A stretch of DNA of 29,244 bases from an uncultured Bacteroides sp. (GTDB taxonomy: Bacteria > Bacteroidota > Bacteroidia > Bacteroidales > Bacteroidaceae): contig USPQ01000028.1 of NCBI GenBank assembly GCA_900556625.1, positions 1-29,244 of the forward strand. The letters are read 5' to 3'. The notes below the pieces were generated by a model. The model was not told the origin of the DNA. It saw only the letters and a list, made by a program, of their open reading frames with translations, and did not search any database. Of this stretch, positions 14,421 through 22,473 are shown in pieces; positions within the stretch are counted from its first letter, which is position 1; every line of letters begins with the position of its first letter. The translations under genes and the position numbers were made by a program.

Positions 14421-15518
14421 TTATTCAGCCTTGAATTTGATCTTCAGAATCTTACTGATAGCCGGTTTATATTTCTTCAACATTCGGTCGAATCCCAAGT
14501 CATTCGGATGGGTCCCATCTACAGTCCCCTCATGGTCTGTTCCCAAGAATTGATCTTCTTTTATGAAATACAGGTTCTTGACATTCTTCTTTCGCAATAC
14601 TTCTACCTGTTCAGCGATGGCCTCGTTCTGTCGTTTTACATTCTCACGAGCTTTCCGGTTGAAATTACCTGTTTCACGTATCAATGTCTGTATCACAATA
14701 ATAGGCGTATCCGGATGCTTCTGGTGCAACGTCATTACAAAATCAACAGTCCGGTCGGTTATCTCTTTGGGAGAAGGATTAGGAATACAATCGAGAATGA
14801 AAGCATCCGCATCAATATCCGCCAACATCTCGGCAACTTCTTTCTCCATCTTGCCGTTTCCGCTCAATCCTAAATTGATAAAATTATATCCGCTGCTACG
14901 GGACAAACGAGCCGGATAAGCCATCCCGGGACGACTGGCAGATGCTCCCTGCAAAATACTGGACCCGTATACCACTATCTTTTCTTTGAACGGATTTTCT
15001 CCTTTACGTATGTGTGCATCAGAAGAAACACCTATTTCCAGACTTTTCAGTTCATCATATAAAGGCAGATATAACAAACATTCTTTCTCTTCCGTACCCA
15101 TATTATCAACAAGCACTTTTTCCGTAGTCACACCACCCGGTATCCCTACTCCGGCAAATTGCCATTTTCCATCCCGTTTGATATATAAATCCAGACCTTT
15201 CTGAGCAACTCTGGTCAGATTGGGTAACTGGTAATTATCAGGAACCATCCATTTGGCTTTTATGACGGGGCTATTCGTTGTAAAAGAGATAGCCAGACCG
15301 GCAGAGTTTGTGAATAGTTTCTTCACTGTGGGAGGCATTGTACGATACTTGGCTGTATCTACCCGATGGAAGTATTCGCCTTCGGTAGTTGCTTTGCCTA
15401 CCAGTAAAAGCTCTTGAGCCGGCACATAGGTAATGTTATCCTTTTGTTGTCCGGAGGCTGTGAAGGGAAGCACCATCAGCCCCAAGCAAACCCAGACATT
15501 TCGTATTAAGTTTTTCAT
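14421..15518 (-). CDS. Secreted SGNH/GDSL-family esterase with GxDLY N-terminal domain
   Basis: A 365-residue protein from the ATG at 15518 (a second ATG lies 6 bp upstream at 15524). Numbering here is from 15524. A signal peptide ends near SGQQ (about residue 26). The N-terminal beta domain contains GLDLY at 110-114, the mark of the GxDLY family. The hydrolase domain follows: VVYGSSILQG with nucleophile Ser189, INLGLSGNG at about 217-224, the third block around CIPNPSP, and VDGTHPNDLG carrying the catalytic Asp and His. Such enzymes remove acyl groups, for instance acetyl esters from glycans; the true substrate is unknown. It lies 7 bp after the stop of the AAA-ATPase-like gene and is probably co-transcribed with it, though a shared function is not obvious. 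Confidence 0.9.
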   Translation of the reverse strand: MKNLIRNVWVCLGLMVLPFTASGQQKDNITYVPAQELLLVGKATTEGEYFHRVDTAKYRTMPPTVKKLFTNSAGLAISFTTNSPVIKAKWMVPDNYQLPNLTRVAQKGLDLYIKRDGKWQFAGVGIPGGVTTEKVLVDNMGTEEKECLLYLPLYDELKSLEIGVSSDAHIRKGENPFKEKIVVYGSSILQGASASRPGMAYPARLSRSSGYNFINLGLSGNGKMEKEVAEMLADIDADAFILDCIPNPSPKEITDRTVDFVMTLHQKHPDTPIIVIQTLIRETGNFNRKARENVKRQNEAIAEQVEVLRKKNVKNLYFIKEDQFLGTDHEGTVDGTHPNDLGFDRMLKKYKPAISKILKIKFKAE

Positions 15519-15531
15519 AATCAATTTTATA

Positions 15532-17100
15532 TTAAATTTCTTTCGCTACCATCCAGCGCTCTACATTTCGTTTCTCTGCGCTAAACTCTACACCAACTTT
15601 TATCACTTGTTGATCCTCTGCCGTATAAGGAAAAGCATAACCTTTTTCTTCAATCTGCTCCATGGCCTGCTCAACAGTCCCATTCAGCTTGAATTCGAAA
15701 ATATAGATGAACTTCGGGGTTCGTACAACCGCATCTGCACGTCCCCGTGAGCTATGTACTTCTGCCTGCGTGAATTGTCCCATCAGCTTGAATATTAAAT
15801 ATATGATGACTTGATAATGACGTTCAGTCTGGTCATTCAACTCGTAAGGAAAATCTGCAAAGAAAGCTTCAAAGCGGTGCATGAAAGCGTCAACATTGCC
15901 ACTTTCCAATTCATGGATGAACTTACCGATATAAAAACTCCGTTCCTCATCTGTAACCGCCGTATAGAATGGTAGTAGAAAGTTAAGAAAACCATAACGC
16001 ACTTCGTCGTTAGGAAAACCAAGACGATACATTTTAAAACGCTTATCATAGTCTTTAATGGTTAAATAACCACTTTGATAAATCAACGGAATAGGATTTT
16101 TCCTATCAGCACGATATTCAGTGAAAGCGGAAGCAGCTGTCTCTATACCATCCATCAGCAAGCGAAGATCATAATCGCTCTCTTTCAATAACTCCACAAG
16201 GAAAGTAGGAGTTCCGGTCTGAAACCAGTAATTACCGAACTCTTTACTGAAAAATGCATTCAGAACACTGAATGGATTGAACACTCCTTCTCCATTAGGA
16301 TGAAAATGATAACCGTCATACTGCCGGGTCATTGTTTCCACAACTTCTTTCGTATTGATGTCATTTGCTTGCGATAAAGCTGCAATCTCCGGTTCAAAAT
16401 TAGCAAGAAGTTCTTCGCGGGTGATTCCACAAAGAGTAGAGAAGTCATAATTCAGACTGATGTCATTCAATTGGTTCAGATCACTAAACACACTTACTTG
16501 CGAGAATTTGGTGACACCTGTCAGAAAAGCAAAACGAAGATAGCGGTCTGCACTCTTCAACACACCGTAGAAAGCTTTCAAAGTAGAACGGTAAGAATCG
16601 AGAAGCGGTTCATTCTGAATAGCCTGTAGTAAGGGCTTATCATACTCATCCACCAGGACTACAACACCCCTGCCTGCTTGTTCGGAGGCACGACGAATGA
16701 CACCCAAGAAGCGGGAAGACAAAGTGGTTTCATCTTCTCCCCTGCCATATATAGCTTCCCATTGAGTTAACTGGTTACTTAAAATAGCATCCAATCTGTC
16801 CGGTGAATCATATTTCTCGGCATTCAAATCCAGATGCAGTACGGGATATTCTTCCCACTTCTTTTCTAATTGTTCCACGACAAGTCCCGTGAAAAGGTCA
16901 CGCCGTCCCTTGAAATAGGCTTCAAACGTAGAAATTAACAAACTCTTTCCGAATCGGCGCGGACGGCTTAAAAAAAAAGGTTTACCGATGTTTGCTATAG
17001 TCCACATCAATGCGGTCTTATCTACATACAAGTATCCGTCATTGCGGATATCTTCGAAAGTCTGAATCCCGATAGGGAGTTTTCTGCCCGTCACCAACAT
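15532..17100 (-). CDS. AAA-ATPase-like protein with C-terminal PD-(D/E)XK nuclease-like domain
   Basis: A 522-residue cytoplasmic protein of the family present in many copies in Bacteroides genomes (AAA-ATPase_like plus PDDEXK_9). The N-terminus is typical (LPIGIQTFEDIRNDGYLYVD). A P-loop variant SRPRRFGKSL lies near residue 50, and VVVLVDEYDKPLL is the Walker B segment near 150. The C-terminal nuclease-like core has the GRADAVV and IYIFEFKLNG motifs (D and E-x-K). Function is unknown; DNA-related or defence roles have been suggested, with no firm evidence here. A full consensus promoter precedes it (17143-17173). No inverted repeats or target duplication flank it, so I do not call it a mobile element. 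Confidence 0.88.
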   Translation of the reverse strand: MLVTGRKLPIGIQTFEDIRNDGYLYVDKTALMWTIANIGKPFFLSRPRRFGKSLLISTFEAYFKGRRDLFTGLVVEQLEKKWEEYPVLHLDLNAEKYDSPDRLDAILSNQLTQWEAIYGRGEDETTLSSRFLGVIRRASEQAGRGVVVLVDEYDKPLLQAIQNEPLLDSYRSTLKAFYGVLKSADRYLRFAFLTGVTKFSQVSVFSDLNQLNDISLNYDFSTLCGITREELLANFEPEIAALSQANDINTKEVVETMTRQYDGYHFHPNGEGVFNPFSVLNAFFSKEFGNYWFQTGTPTFLVELLKESDYDLRLLMDGIETAASAFTEYRADRKNPIPLIYQSGYLTIKDYDKRFKMYRLGFPNDEVRYGFLNFLLPFYTAVTDEERSFYIGKFIHELESGNVDAFMHRFEAFFADFPYELNDQTERHYQVIIYLIFKLMGQFTQAEVHSSRGRADAVVRTPKFIYIFEFKLNGTVEQAMEQIEEKGYAFPYTAEDQQVIKVGVEFSAEKRNVERWMVAKEI

Positions 17101-17142
17101 ACAATTTCTACTATTAGATTGTTATCACATACGTATCTGCTA

Positions 17143-17173
17143 CAAAAATACGAATTCTGGCAATGAAAGCAAA
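17143..17173 (-). promoter_or_regulatory. Consensus Bacteroides promoter for the AAA-ATPase-like gene
   Basis: On the minus strand TTTG (17173-17170), a 19-bp spacer and TATTTTTG (17150-17143) fit TTTG-N19-21-TAnnTTTG. Transcription would begin about 35 nt upstream of the ATG at 17100 and probably continues into the SGNH gene. Confidence 0.65.
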
Positions 17174-17185
17174 TCTGTCAATCAA

Positions 17186-18406
17186 TTATTTATAAATCAA
17201 TGTGGATAAATATTCCTCTGCAAACATCTCATTGGCAACTTCCAACAACATCTCTGCTGTTAGCTCTTCTATACGCTTAAAAACAAGCTCGGATGATTCA
17301 TGCTTATGATAATGAAGGAATGTTTTCGCCATCCCTAACGCATTATTCTCAAAGTTATCGGACGCTACTCCGATTTGCCCGATCAACTGCTTTTTCGCTG
17401 CCGCCAACTGGGAGGTAGTCATCTTTGTATCACGCATCCGCTTCAATTCCTTATAGGTCAATTTCAGGCAAGTATCCATGTCATCCACATCCGTCCCGAA
17501 ATAAATACAGAAAGCTCCCGTATCCGTATAGGAAGTCAGATTGGATTCGACATTATAGACCAATCCTCTGCGTTCGCGAAGGGACACATTCAGTTTACTA
17601 TTCATTCCGGGACCTCCAAGGACATTATTCAGCAGATAGAGTGCAGTACGTTTGTCATCATACGCATTATAGCCACGGCTACCGATCATAACATGCGCCT
17701 GATGTGTATCTCTGGCCACTGTCAAATGTTCCGGCACATACAGAGGCGGAGGTGTACGGCGATTCTCTACCTTCACATCAGGAATATCCAACAGGTATTT
17801 TTCTACCAGACGGATGATTCTCTTGAACTCGTATTGCCCCTGAACAAAAAACACCATATTTCCCGGTTGGTAAAAACGGCGGGTAAACGATAGAACATCT
17901 TCCGTGCGAAAACTCCGCAGAAGTTCCGGCTTACCAAGAATGTTTCTTCCCAGTGGATGATTGCGGAAGATCATGTCTTCAAAATCGTCAAATATCAGTT
18001 CCGACGGAGTATCTTCATACGACTGGATTTCATCGATAATGACCTCCGTTTCTTTTTCTATCTCATGCTGCGGAAAGGTTGAATGAAATACAATATCCCC
18101 CAACAACTCAAGCGCACGTTCCAGATGTTCTTTCAGGAAAGCGGCATAGACGACAGTTTCTTCCTTATTTGTATAAGCATTCAGGTCACCACCTACATTC
18201 TCCATCCGGTTGAGGATATGCCAGGCTTTCCGCTTCTCCGTTCCCTTAAAAATCAGATGTTCTACAAAATGGGCCATTCCCTGCTCATTCTCCGCCTCAT
18301 CACGGGTTCCGGCATCAATCGCAAAACCACAATAAGCTACTTTTGAGAGGGTTGGTTCATGGATAATACGCAGGCCATTTGGCAATGTATATTCGTTACC
18401 TTGCAT
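17186..18406 (-). CDS. M16-family zinc metallopeptidase (insulinase-like)
   Basis: A 406-residue protein from the ATG at 18406 (MQGNEYTLPNGLRII); the in-frame ATG at 18448 adds 14 residues and is unlikely. The inverted zinc motif HxxEH appears as HFVEH (His46, Glu49, His50) and the third zinc ligand as the Glu of VIIDEIQ, 76 residues further on (Glu126), exactly the M16 spacing. The inactive-like second half carries the usual R/Y segment (SLRERRGLVYNVESNLTSY). There is no signal peptide, so it is probably cytoplasmic, like the mitochondrial-processing-peptidase-like M16B proteins widespread in bacteria. The natural substrates are unknown. It is divergent from the LOG gene across about 105 bp. 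Confidence 0.92.
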   Translation of the reverse strand: MQGNEYTLPNGLRIIHEPTLSKVAYCGFAIDAGTRDEAENEQGMAHFVEHLIFKGTEKRKAWHILNRMENVGGDLNAYTNKEETVVYAAFLKEHLERALELLGDIVFHSTFPQHEIEKETEVIIDEIQSYEDTPSELIFDDFEDMIFRNHPLGRNILGKPELLRSFRTEDVLSFTRRFYQPGNMVFFVQGQYEFKRIIRLVEKYLLDIPDVKVENRRTPPPLYVPEHLTVARDTHQAHVMIGSRGYNAYDDKRTALYLLNNVLGGPGMNSKLNVSLRERRGLVYNVESNLTSYTDTGAFCIYFGTDVDDMDTCLKLTYKELKRMRDTKMTTSQLAAAKKQLIGQIGVASDNFENNALGMAKTFLHYHKHESSELVFKRIEELTAEMLLEVANEMFAEEYLSTLIYK

Positions 18407-18437
18407 CGTTTTATACTTCCTTATTGAATTAATGCCA

Positions 18438-18445
18438 CAAAAATA
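18438..18445 (-). promoter_or_regulatory. Candidate -7 box for the M16 peptidase gene
   Basis: The minus strand reads TATTTTTG, matching TAnnTTTG, 32 bp upstream of the ATG at 18406. No TTTG at the right distance was found. Confidence 0.35.
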
Positions 18446-18511
18446 CAATAAAACTTATTGCTGTTTATAGAAAATTGCAGATATTTGTGGACTATAACAG
18501 CAACAACGTAT

Positions 18512-19045
18512 ATGGAAAAGATAGGAATATTCTGTTCCGCCTCCGATAACATTGACAAAATGTACTTCGAAAGCGCCAGCCAAATAGGCAAATGGATGGG
18601 GCAGACAGGCAAAACCTTGATATATGGAGGAGCCAGCCTCGGATTAATGGAATGCATAGCTCGTGCCGTGAAAGAAAATGGTGGTAAGGTTATTGGAGTA
18701 GTTCCTGCCAAACTGGAAGAGAATGGCAAGGTAAGCACTCTGTTAGATGAAGAAATTCATACCCGTAACTTGAGTGACCGCAAAGATATCATAACGGAGA
18801 AGTCGGAGGTATTGGTTGCACTCCCCGGAGGCGTCGGTACTCTTGATGAGATTTTCCACGTAATAGCCGCTGCCTCTATCGGATATCACCAAAAGAAGGT
18901 CATTTTCTACAATGAACATGGTTTTTACGACGAGCTATTAAAAGCGCTCCACACCCTGGAGGACAAAGGTTTTGCACGACAGCCTTTCTCAACCTATTAC
19001 GAAGTAGCAAACACATTAAATGAATTAAAAGAAAAAATAAACTGA
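18512..19045 (+). CDS. LOG-family nucleoside 5'-monophosphate phosphoribohydrolase
   Basis: A 177-residue protein from the ATG at 18512 (MEKIGIFCSASDNID); the upstream in-frame ATG at 18458 would lie within the divergent promoter region and gives a non-conserved extension. The LOG signature is LPGGVGTLDE with the preceding DRK, plus the nucleotide-binding IYGGASLGLME. Family members cleave AMP or cytokinin riboside monophosphate to a base and ribose-5-phosphate; older annotation as lysine decarboxylase is wrong. It is the first gene of a tight operon, 6 bp before the SIS isomerase and then the PfkB kinase, so a link to pentose-phosphate handling is possible but inferred. Confidence 0.92.
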   Translation: MEKIGIFCSASDNIDKMYFESASQIGKWMGQTGKTLIYGGASLGLMECIARAVKENGGKVIGVVPAKLEENGKVSTLLDEEIHTRNLSDRKDIITEKSEVLVALPGGVGTLDEIFHVIAAASIGYHQKKVIFYNEHGFYDELLKALHTLEDKGFARQPFSTYYEVANTLNELKEKIN

Positions 19046-19051
19046 TCCTAT

Positions 19052-19657
19052 ATGATAGACTCCATCAAACAACTTTTGCAACAGGAAGCACAAGCTGTGC
19101 TCAACATCCCCGTAACAGACGCTTATGAAAAAGCGGTGAAACTGATTGTAGAACAAATACATCAGAAAAAGGGAAAACTGGTAACTTCCGGTATGGGAAA
19201 AGCCGGGCAGATTGCTATGAACATTGCTACTACTTTCTGTTCCACCGGTATTCCATCCGTCTTTCTGCATCCCAGCGAGGCGCAACACGGAGATTTGGGT
19301 ATCTTACAAAAAAACGATCTACTCCTGCTGATCTCTAACTCTGGCAAGACACGTGAGATTGTGGAATTAACCCGCTTAGCCCATAATCTGGACCCGGATC
19401 TGAAGTTTATCGTTATCACCGGAAATCCGGATAGTCCGCTGGCAAAAGAATCGGATGTCTGCCTAAGTACCGGTAAGCCTGCAGAAGTCTGTGTATTAGG
19501 AATGACTCCTACTACATCCACTACTGCCATGACAGTGATTGGAGATATATTGGTAGTACAAACCATGAAGGAAACAGGATTTACTATCGCTGAATATTCA
19601 AAACGTCACCACGGCGGTTATCTGGGAGAAAAATCAAGATCACTATGCGAAAAGTAA
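19052..19657 (+). CDS. kdsD: SIS-domain arabinose-5-phosphate isomerase (KdsD-like, no CBS domains)
   Basis: A 201-residue SIS protein. KdsD/KpsF features are TSGMGKAGQIA (Lys50), HPSEAQHGDLGIL at 73-85, LISNSGKTREIVELTRLA, and the C-terminal YSKRHHGGYLGEKS with the catalytic His. Escherichia coli KdsD has two CBS domains after the SIS domain; here the protein ends directly, as known for Bacteroides SIS-only members. It should convert ribulose-5-phosphate to arabinose-5-phosphate, the first step toward Kdo for lipid A core. The LOG gene lies 6 bp upstream and the kinase start overlaps the last 13 bp, which suggests coupled translation. Confidence 0.88.
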   Translation: MIDSIKQLLQQEAQAVLNIPVTDAYEKAVKLIVEQIHQKKGKLVTSGMGKAGQIAMNIATTFCSTGIPSVFLHPSEAQHGDLGILQKNDLLLLISNSGKTREIVELTRLAHNLDPDLKFIVITGNPDSPLAKESDVCLSTGKPAEVCVLGMTPTTSTTAMTVIGDILVVQTMKETGFTIAEYSKRHHGGYLGEKSRSLCEK

Positions 19658-20565
19658 TCGGTATCGGAGAGACCATCCTCGATATCATCTTTCGAGGTGA
19701 CCAGCCTTCTGCCGCCGTACCGGGAGGTTCTGTATTCAACGGTATTGTCTCATTGGGACGAATGGGAATAAACGTCGGCTTCATCAGTGAAACCGGGAAT
19801 GACCGTGTAGGCAATATTATCCTGCAGTTCATGCGTGAGAATCATATCCCAACCGATCATGTAAATGTATTCCCGGATGGAAAATCACCCGTATCTTTAG
19901 CTTTCCTGAACGAGCAGAGTGATGCTGAATATATCTTCTACAAAGACTACCCGAAGCAACGTCTGGATGTTCTGTTTCCGAAACTAGAGGAAGACGACAT
20001 TGTCATGGTGGGTTCTTATTACGCACTGAATCCGGTTCTGAGGGAGAAGATTCTCGAATTACTAGATCAGGCACGTGAAAAGAAAGCCATCATCTATTAT
20101 GACCCGAATTTCCGTTCTTCACACAAGAATGAAGCCATGAAACTGGCTCCGACCATTATTGAAAATCTGGAATATGCGGATATTGTACGCGGTTCTTTAG
20201 AGGATTTTCTATATATGTATAACATGCAGGATATAGACAAGATTTACAAGGATAAAATCAAATTCTACTGTCCCCGGTTCATCTGTACTGCAGGTGCGGA
20301 AAAGGTAGCGTTACGCACTAATCTGGTCAATAAAGATTATCCGATAGAACCATTACAAGCAGTCAGTACTATTGGAGCTGGTGATAACTTCAATGCAGGG
20401 CTGATCTACGGATTACTCAAATACGATGTCCGATACCGCGATCTAAATAACTTGAATGAAGAGATCTGGGATAAAATAATCCAATGCGGAAAAGACTTCG
20501 CAGCTGAAGTTTGCCGAAGTTTCAGTAATTCGGTATCGGTGGAGTTTGCACAAAAATACAAATAA
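19645..20565 (+). CDS. PfkB-family carbohydrate kinase
   Basis: A 306-residue kinase of the ribokinase/PfkB family. The N-terminal signature includes GETILDII and VPGGSVFNGIVSLGRMG; the C-terminal signature TIGAGDNFNAGLIYG holds the catalytic Asp247 and anion hole. The sugar specificity cannot be told; length and motifs resemble fructokinase-like members. It overlaps the SIS gene by 13 bp, so the two products are probably made together and may act on related sugar phosphates. It is the last gene before a 187-bp gap containing a large inverted repeat. Confidence 0.9.
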   Translation: MRKVIGIGETILDIIFRGDQPSAAVPGGSVFNGIVSLGRMGINVGFISETGNDRVGNIILQFMRENHIPTDHVNVFPDGKSPVSLAFLNEQSDAEYIFYKDYPKQRLDVLFPKLEEDDIVMVGSYYALNPVLREKILELLDQAREKKAIIYYDPNFRSSHKNEAMKLAPTIIENLEYADIVRGSLEDFLYMYNMQDIDKIYKDKIKFYCPRFICTAGAEKVALRTNLVNKDYPIEPLQAVSTIGAGDNFNAGLIYGLLKYDVRYRDLNNLNEEIWDKIIQCGKDFAAEVCRSFSNSVSVEFAQKYK

Positions 20566-20604
20566 CAATTATTTCCTAATTTTATATAGGCATTTCTGAA
20601 AAAG

Positions 20605-20649
20605 ATTCCATATCAAACCGATATTTACTTTTACGGTTCGGTATGGAAT
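20605..20649. terminator. 16-bp inverted repeat after the kinase gene (terminator or operator)
   Basis: ATTCCATATCAAACCG (20605-20620) and CGGTTCGGTATGGAAT (20634-20649) pair with one mismatch and one G-U around a 13-nt loop, 40 bp past the kinase stop and about 100 bp before the SusR-like gene. No T-run follows. A small second hairpin, TCTCA-aaca-TGAGA, comes next. It could terminate the operon or be a binding site for the downstream regulator. Confidence 0.45.
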
Positions 20650-20752
20650 TATAAATCTCAAACATGAGAATTAAATCACAAGCTAGTATTTATCAAATAT
20701 TATATTTACCTTTATCCCAAATTCAACTTTAGCGATAAAATCTAATATAATC

Positions 20753-22354
20753 ATGAGAAAGTTCATTTTACCTGTATTACTCTGCTTTATTTTTATCAAT
20801 CCGGCTACAGCTAACGATGAAATCAAGTCATTACTAAAAACATTAGATAAAGCCCTAAAGTATAAATTAGATTATGCAGAACAAAAGCAAGAGCAAATAG
20901 ATAGTCTTAAAATAGAACTGAAGTTACATCATAAAATACGTAAAAAAGTACAAATAGCCGAATTATTATGTTTCGCCTATTCTTCCTTTCAAAAAGATTC
21001 CGCTTTAACCTATGCTATTCATATGAATGAGTTAGCTCAAGAAAGTGGAGATAGAAAGCTTATCATAGAAGCCAAGCTAGACTATGCACGTATTCTATCT
21101 TCCATGGGATTTTTCAAAGAGGCATTGTCCATCGTCAATCCCATACAACATGAATTATTATCTCCCAAACTTAAAGTGGAATACTTCCTCGGGCAAGCCA
21201 CTATCTACAATCACCAGAAGAATTTTGCTTCCAGTGAAATAGAATCACGCAAGAATGATTTGATAGAACAAACTTATCGCGACTCCTTACTCCAATGCGC
21301 AGAAGTCCCTTCCAATATACGAGCTTTCACAATTGCTCCTATCCTGCTACACAAAAAGAAATATAATGATGCCATCCATATGCTTGACAGTGCTTATTTA
21401 AGCTATCCCCAATATTCGCGGAATGCCGGTATATTAGCTTATTCATTAGCCTCCGCTTATCAAGGCAAAGGTGACTCTAAGAATGCGGTCAGGTATTTTA
21501 CCATATCCGCCATATCTGATGTAATAAACGGAACTAGAGAAAACCGTTCTTTGCGAATATTGGCAAAACTTATTTTTGAAAGTGGAGATATAGATCGGGC
21601 ATACGCATACATGAAAAATGCAATGGAAGATGCGATTTTATGTAATGCAAGAATTAATACTATCGAAGCCTCGGATATGTATCTCTTCATTGACAAAGCT
21701 TTTCAAGAGAAAGAAAAACGCAAATTTGTTATTATCAGTAGCCTACTCAGTTCGCTGTGCCTTGTTTGTATCCTATTATTTATACTTTTCACCCAACTAA
21801 AGAAGCAAAAGAAAAAAGTGGAACAAGCCAATAAAAGCCTGTCATATCATTTGGATGAAATACAAAACATAAACTCTGCACTGGCTGATAGCAGTAAAAT
21901 TAAGGAAGAATATGTGGGATTATATATGGAGCAATACACCAACTATATCACTCAGATAGATAGTTTCAAAAAAAGAGCCCTTAAAATAGCAAAGAGTGAA
22001 GATATCAATAAAGTGGTTTCTTTCCTCAAGTCTTCGCTAAATACAGAAGGAGACTTGGCAGAGTTTTATAATAATTTCGACAAAGCAATCCTCAACTTAT
22101 TCCCAAACTTCGTAGCAGACTTCAATGCGCTCTTATCACCCGAAAATGCCATAATACCCGGTACAGGCAAACTGCTGACTCCTGAACTGAGAATCTTTGC
22201 ACTAATTCGGTTAGGAATCACGGACAGTGTAAAAATAGCCCATTTCTTGCAATATTCGCTGTCTACCATTTACAATTACCGCTCGAAAATGAGAAGCAAA
22301 GCTATTGGCGACCGTAACTCTTTCGAAGAAAGAGTGGGACGTATCGGGCAATAA
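20753..22354 (+). CDS. SusR-like membrane-spanning regulator (DUF6377 type, TPR sensor + HTH)
   Basis: A 533-residue protein with signal-like N-terminus (FILPVLLCFIFINPATA). A helical TPR-like periplasmic region spans about 22-320 (CFAYSSFQKDSALTYAIHMN, AYSLASAYQGKGDSKNAVRY). One membrane helix follows at about 325-347, a charged coiled coil at about 348-385, and a C-terminal region with a LuxR-like helix-turn-helix at about 475-520 (RLGITDSVKIAHFLQYSLST, then IYNYRSKMRSKA). The layout matches Bacteroides SusR-type regulators, which sense imported sugars in the periplasm and act on DNA from the membrane. The gene stands alone, convergent with the sulfatase operon, and could regulate it and the SusC gene at 27204. 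I am less sure of the exact family name than of the domain layout. Confidence 0.82.
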   Translation: MRKFILPVLLCFIFINPATANDEIKSLLKTLDKALKYKLDYAEQKQEQIDSLKIELKLHHKIRKKVQIAELLCFAYSSFQKDSALTYAIHMNELAQESGDRKLIIEAKLDYARILSSMGFFKEALSIVNPIQHELLSPKLKVEYFLGQATIYNHQKNFASSEIESRKNDLIEQTYRDSLLQCAEVPSNIRAFTIAPILLHKKKYNDAIHMLDSAYLSYPQYSRNAGILAYSLASAYQGKGDSKNAVRYFTISAISDVINGTRENRSLRILAKLIFESGDIDRAYAYMKNAMEDAILCNARINTIEASDMYLFIDKAFQEKEKRKFVIISSLLSSLCLVCILLFILFTQLKKQKKKVEQANKSLSYHLDEIQNINSALADSSKIKEEYVGLYMEQYTNYITQIDSFKKRALKIAKSEDINKVVSFLKSSLNTEGDLAEFYNNFDKAILNLFPNFVADFNALLSPENAIIPGTGKLLTPELRIFALIRLGITDSVKIAHFLQYSLSTIYNYRSKMRSKAIGDRNSFEERVGRIGQ

Positions 22355-22381
22355 AAGCTACTCTCACCATAACAAAAAACA

Positions 22382-22418
22382 CCCACTGTAATAAGCTGTT
22401 TTCTCTCATTGCAGTGGG
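22382..22418. terminator. Bidirectional terminator between SusR-like gene and sulfatases
   Basis: CCCACTGTAAT (22382-22392) pairs with ATTGCAGTGGG (22408-22418), one G-U pair, loop 15 nt. AATATTTTC follows on the plus strand; AAAAAA at 22374-22379 gives a U-tract on the minus strand. It separates two convergent genes. Confidence 0.7.
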
Positions 22419-22473
22419 AATAATATTTTCTCATATTGGTGCTAAAAAAGCCCTTTGCACACATCTGTCTACA

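Noticed and set aside
14373..14873. Plus-strand frame of 166 codons
   Set aside because: It is a shadow of the SGNH esterase gene on the other strand, which has all catalytic motifs.
15532..17100. Mobile element or transposase
   Set aside because: The protein is an AAA-ATPase-like/PD-(D/E)XK family member with its own promoter; no terminal inverted repeats or target duplications were seen.
18512..19045. Lysine decarboxylase
   Set aside because: The PGGxGTxxE motif and 177-residue length belong to LOG phosphoribohydrolases; the decarboxylase label is a legacy error.
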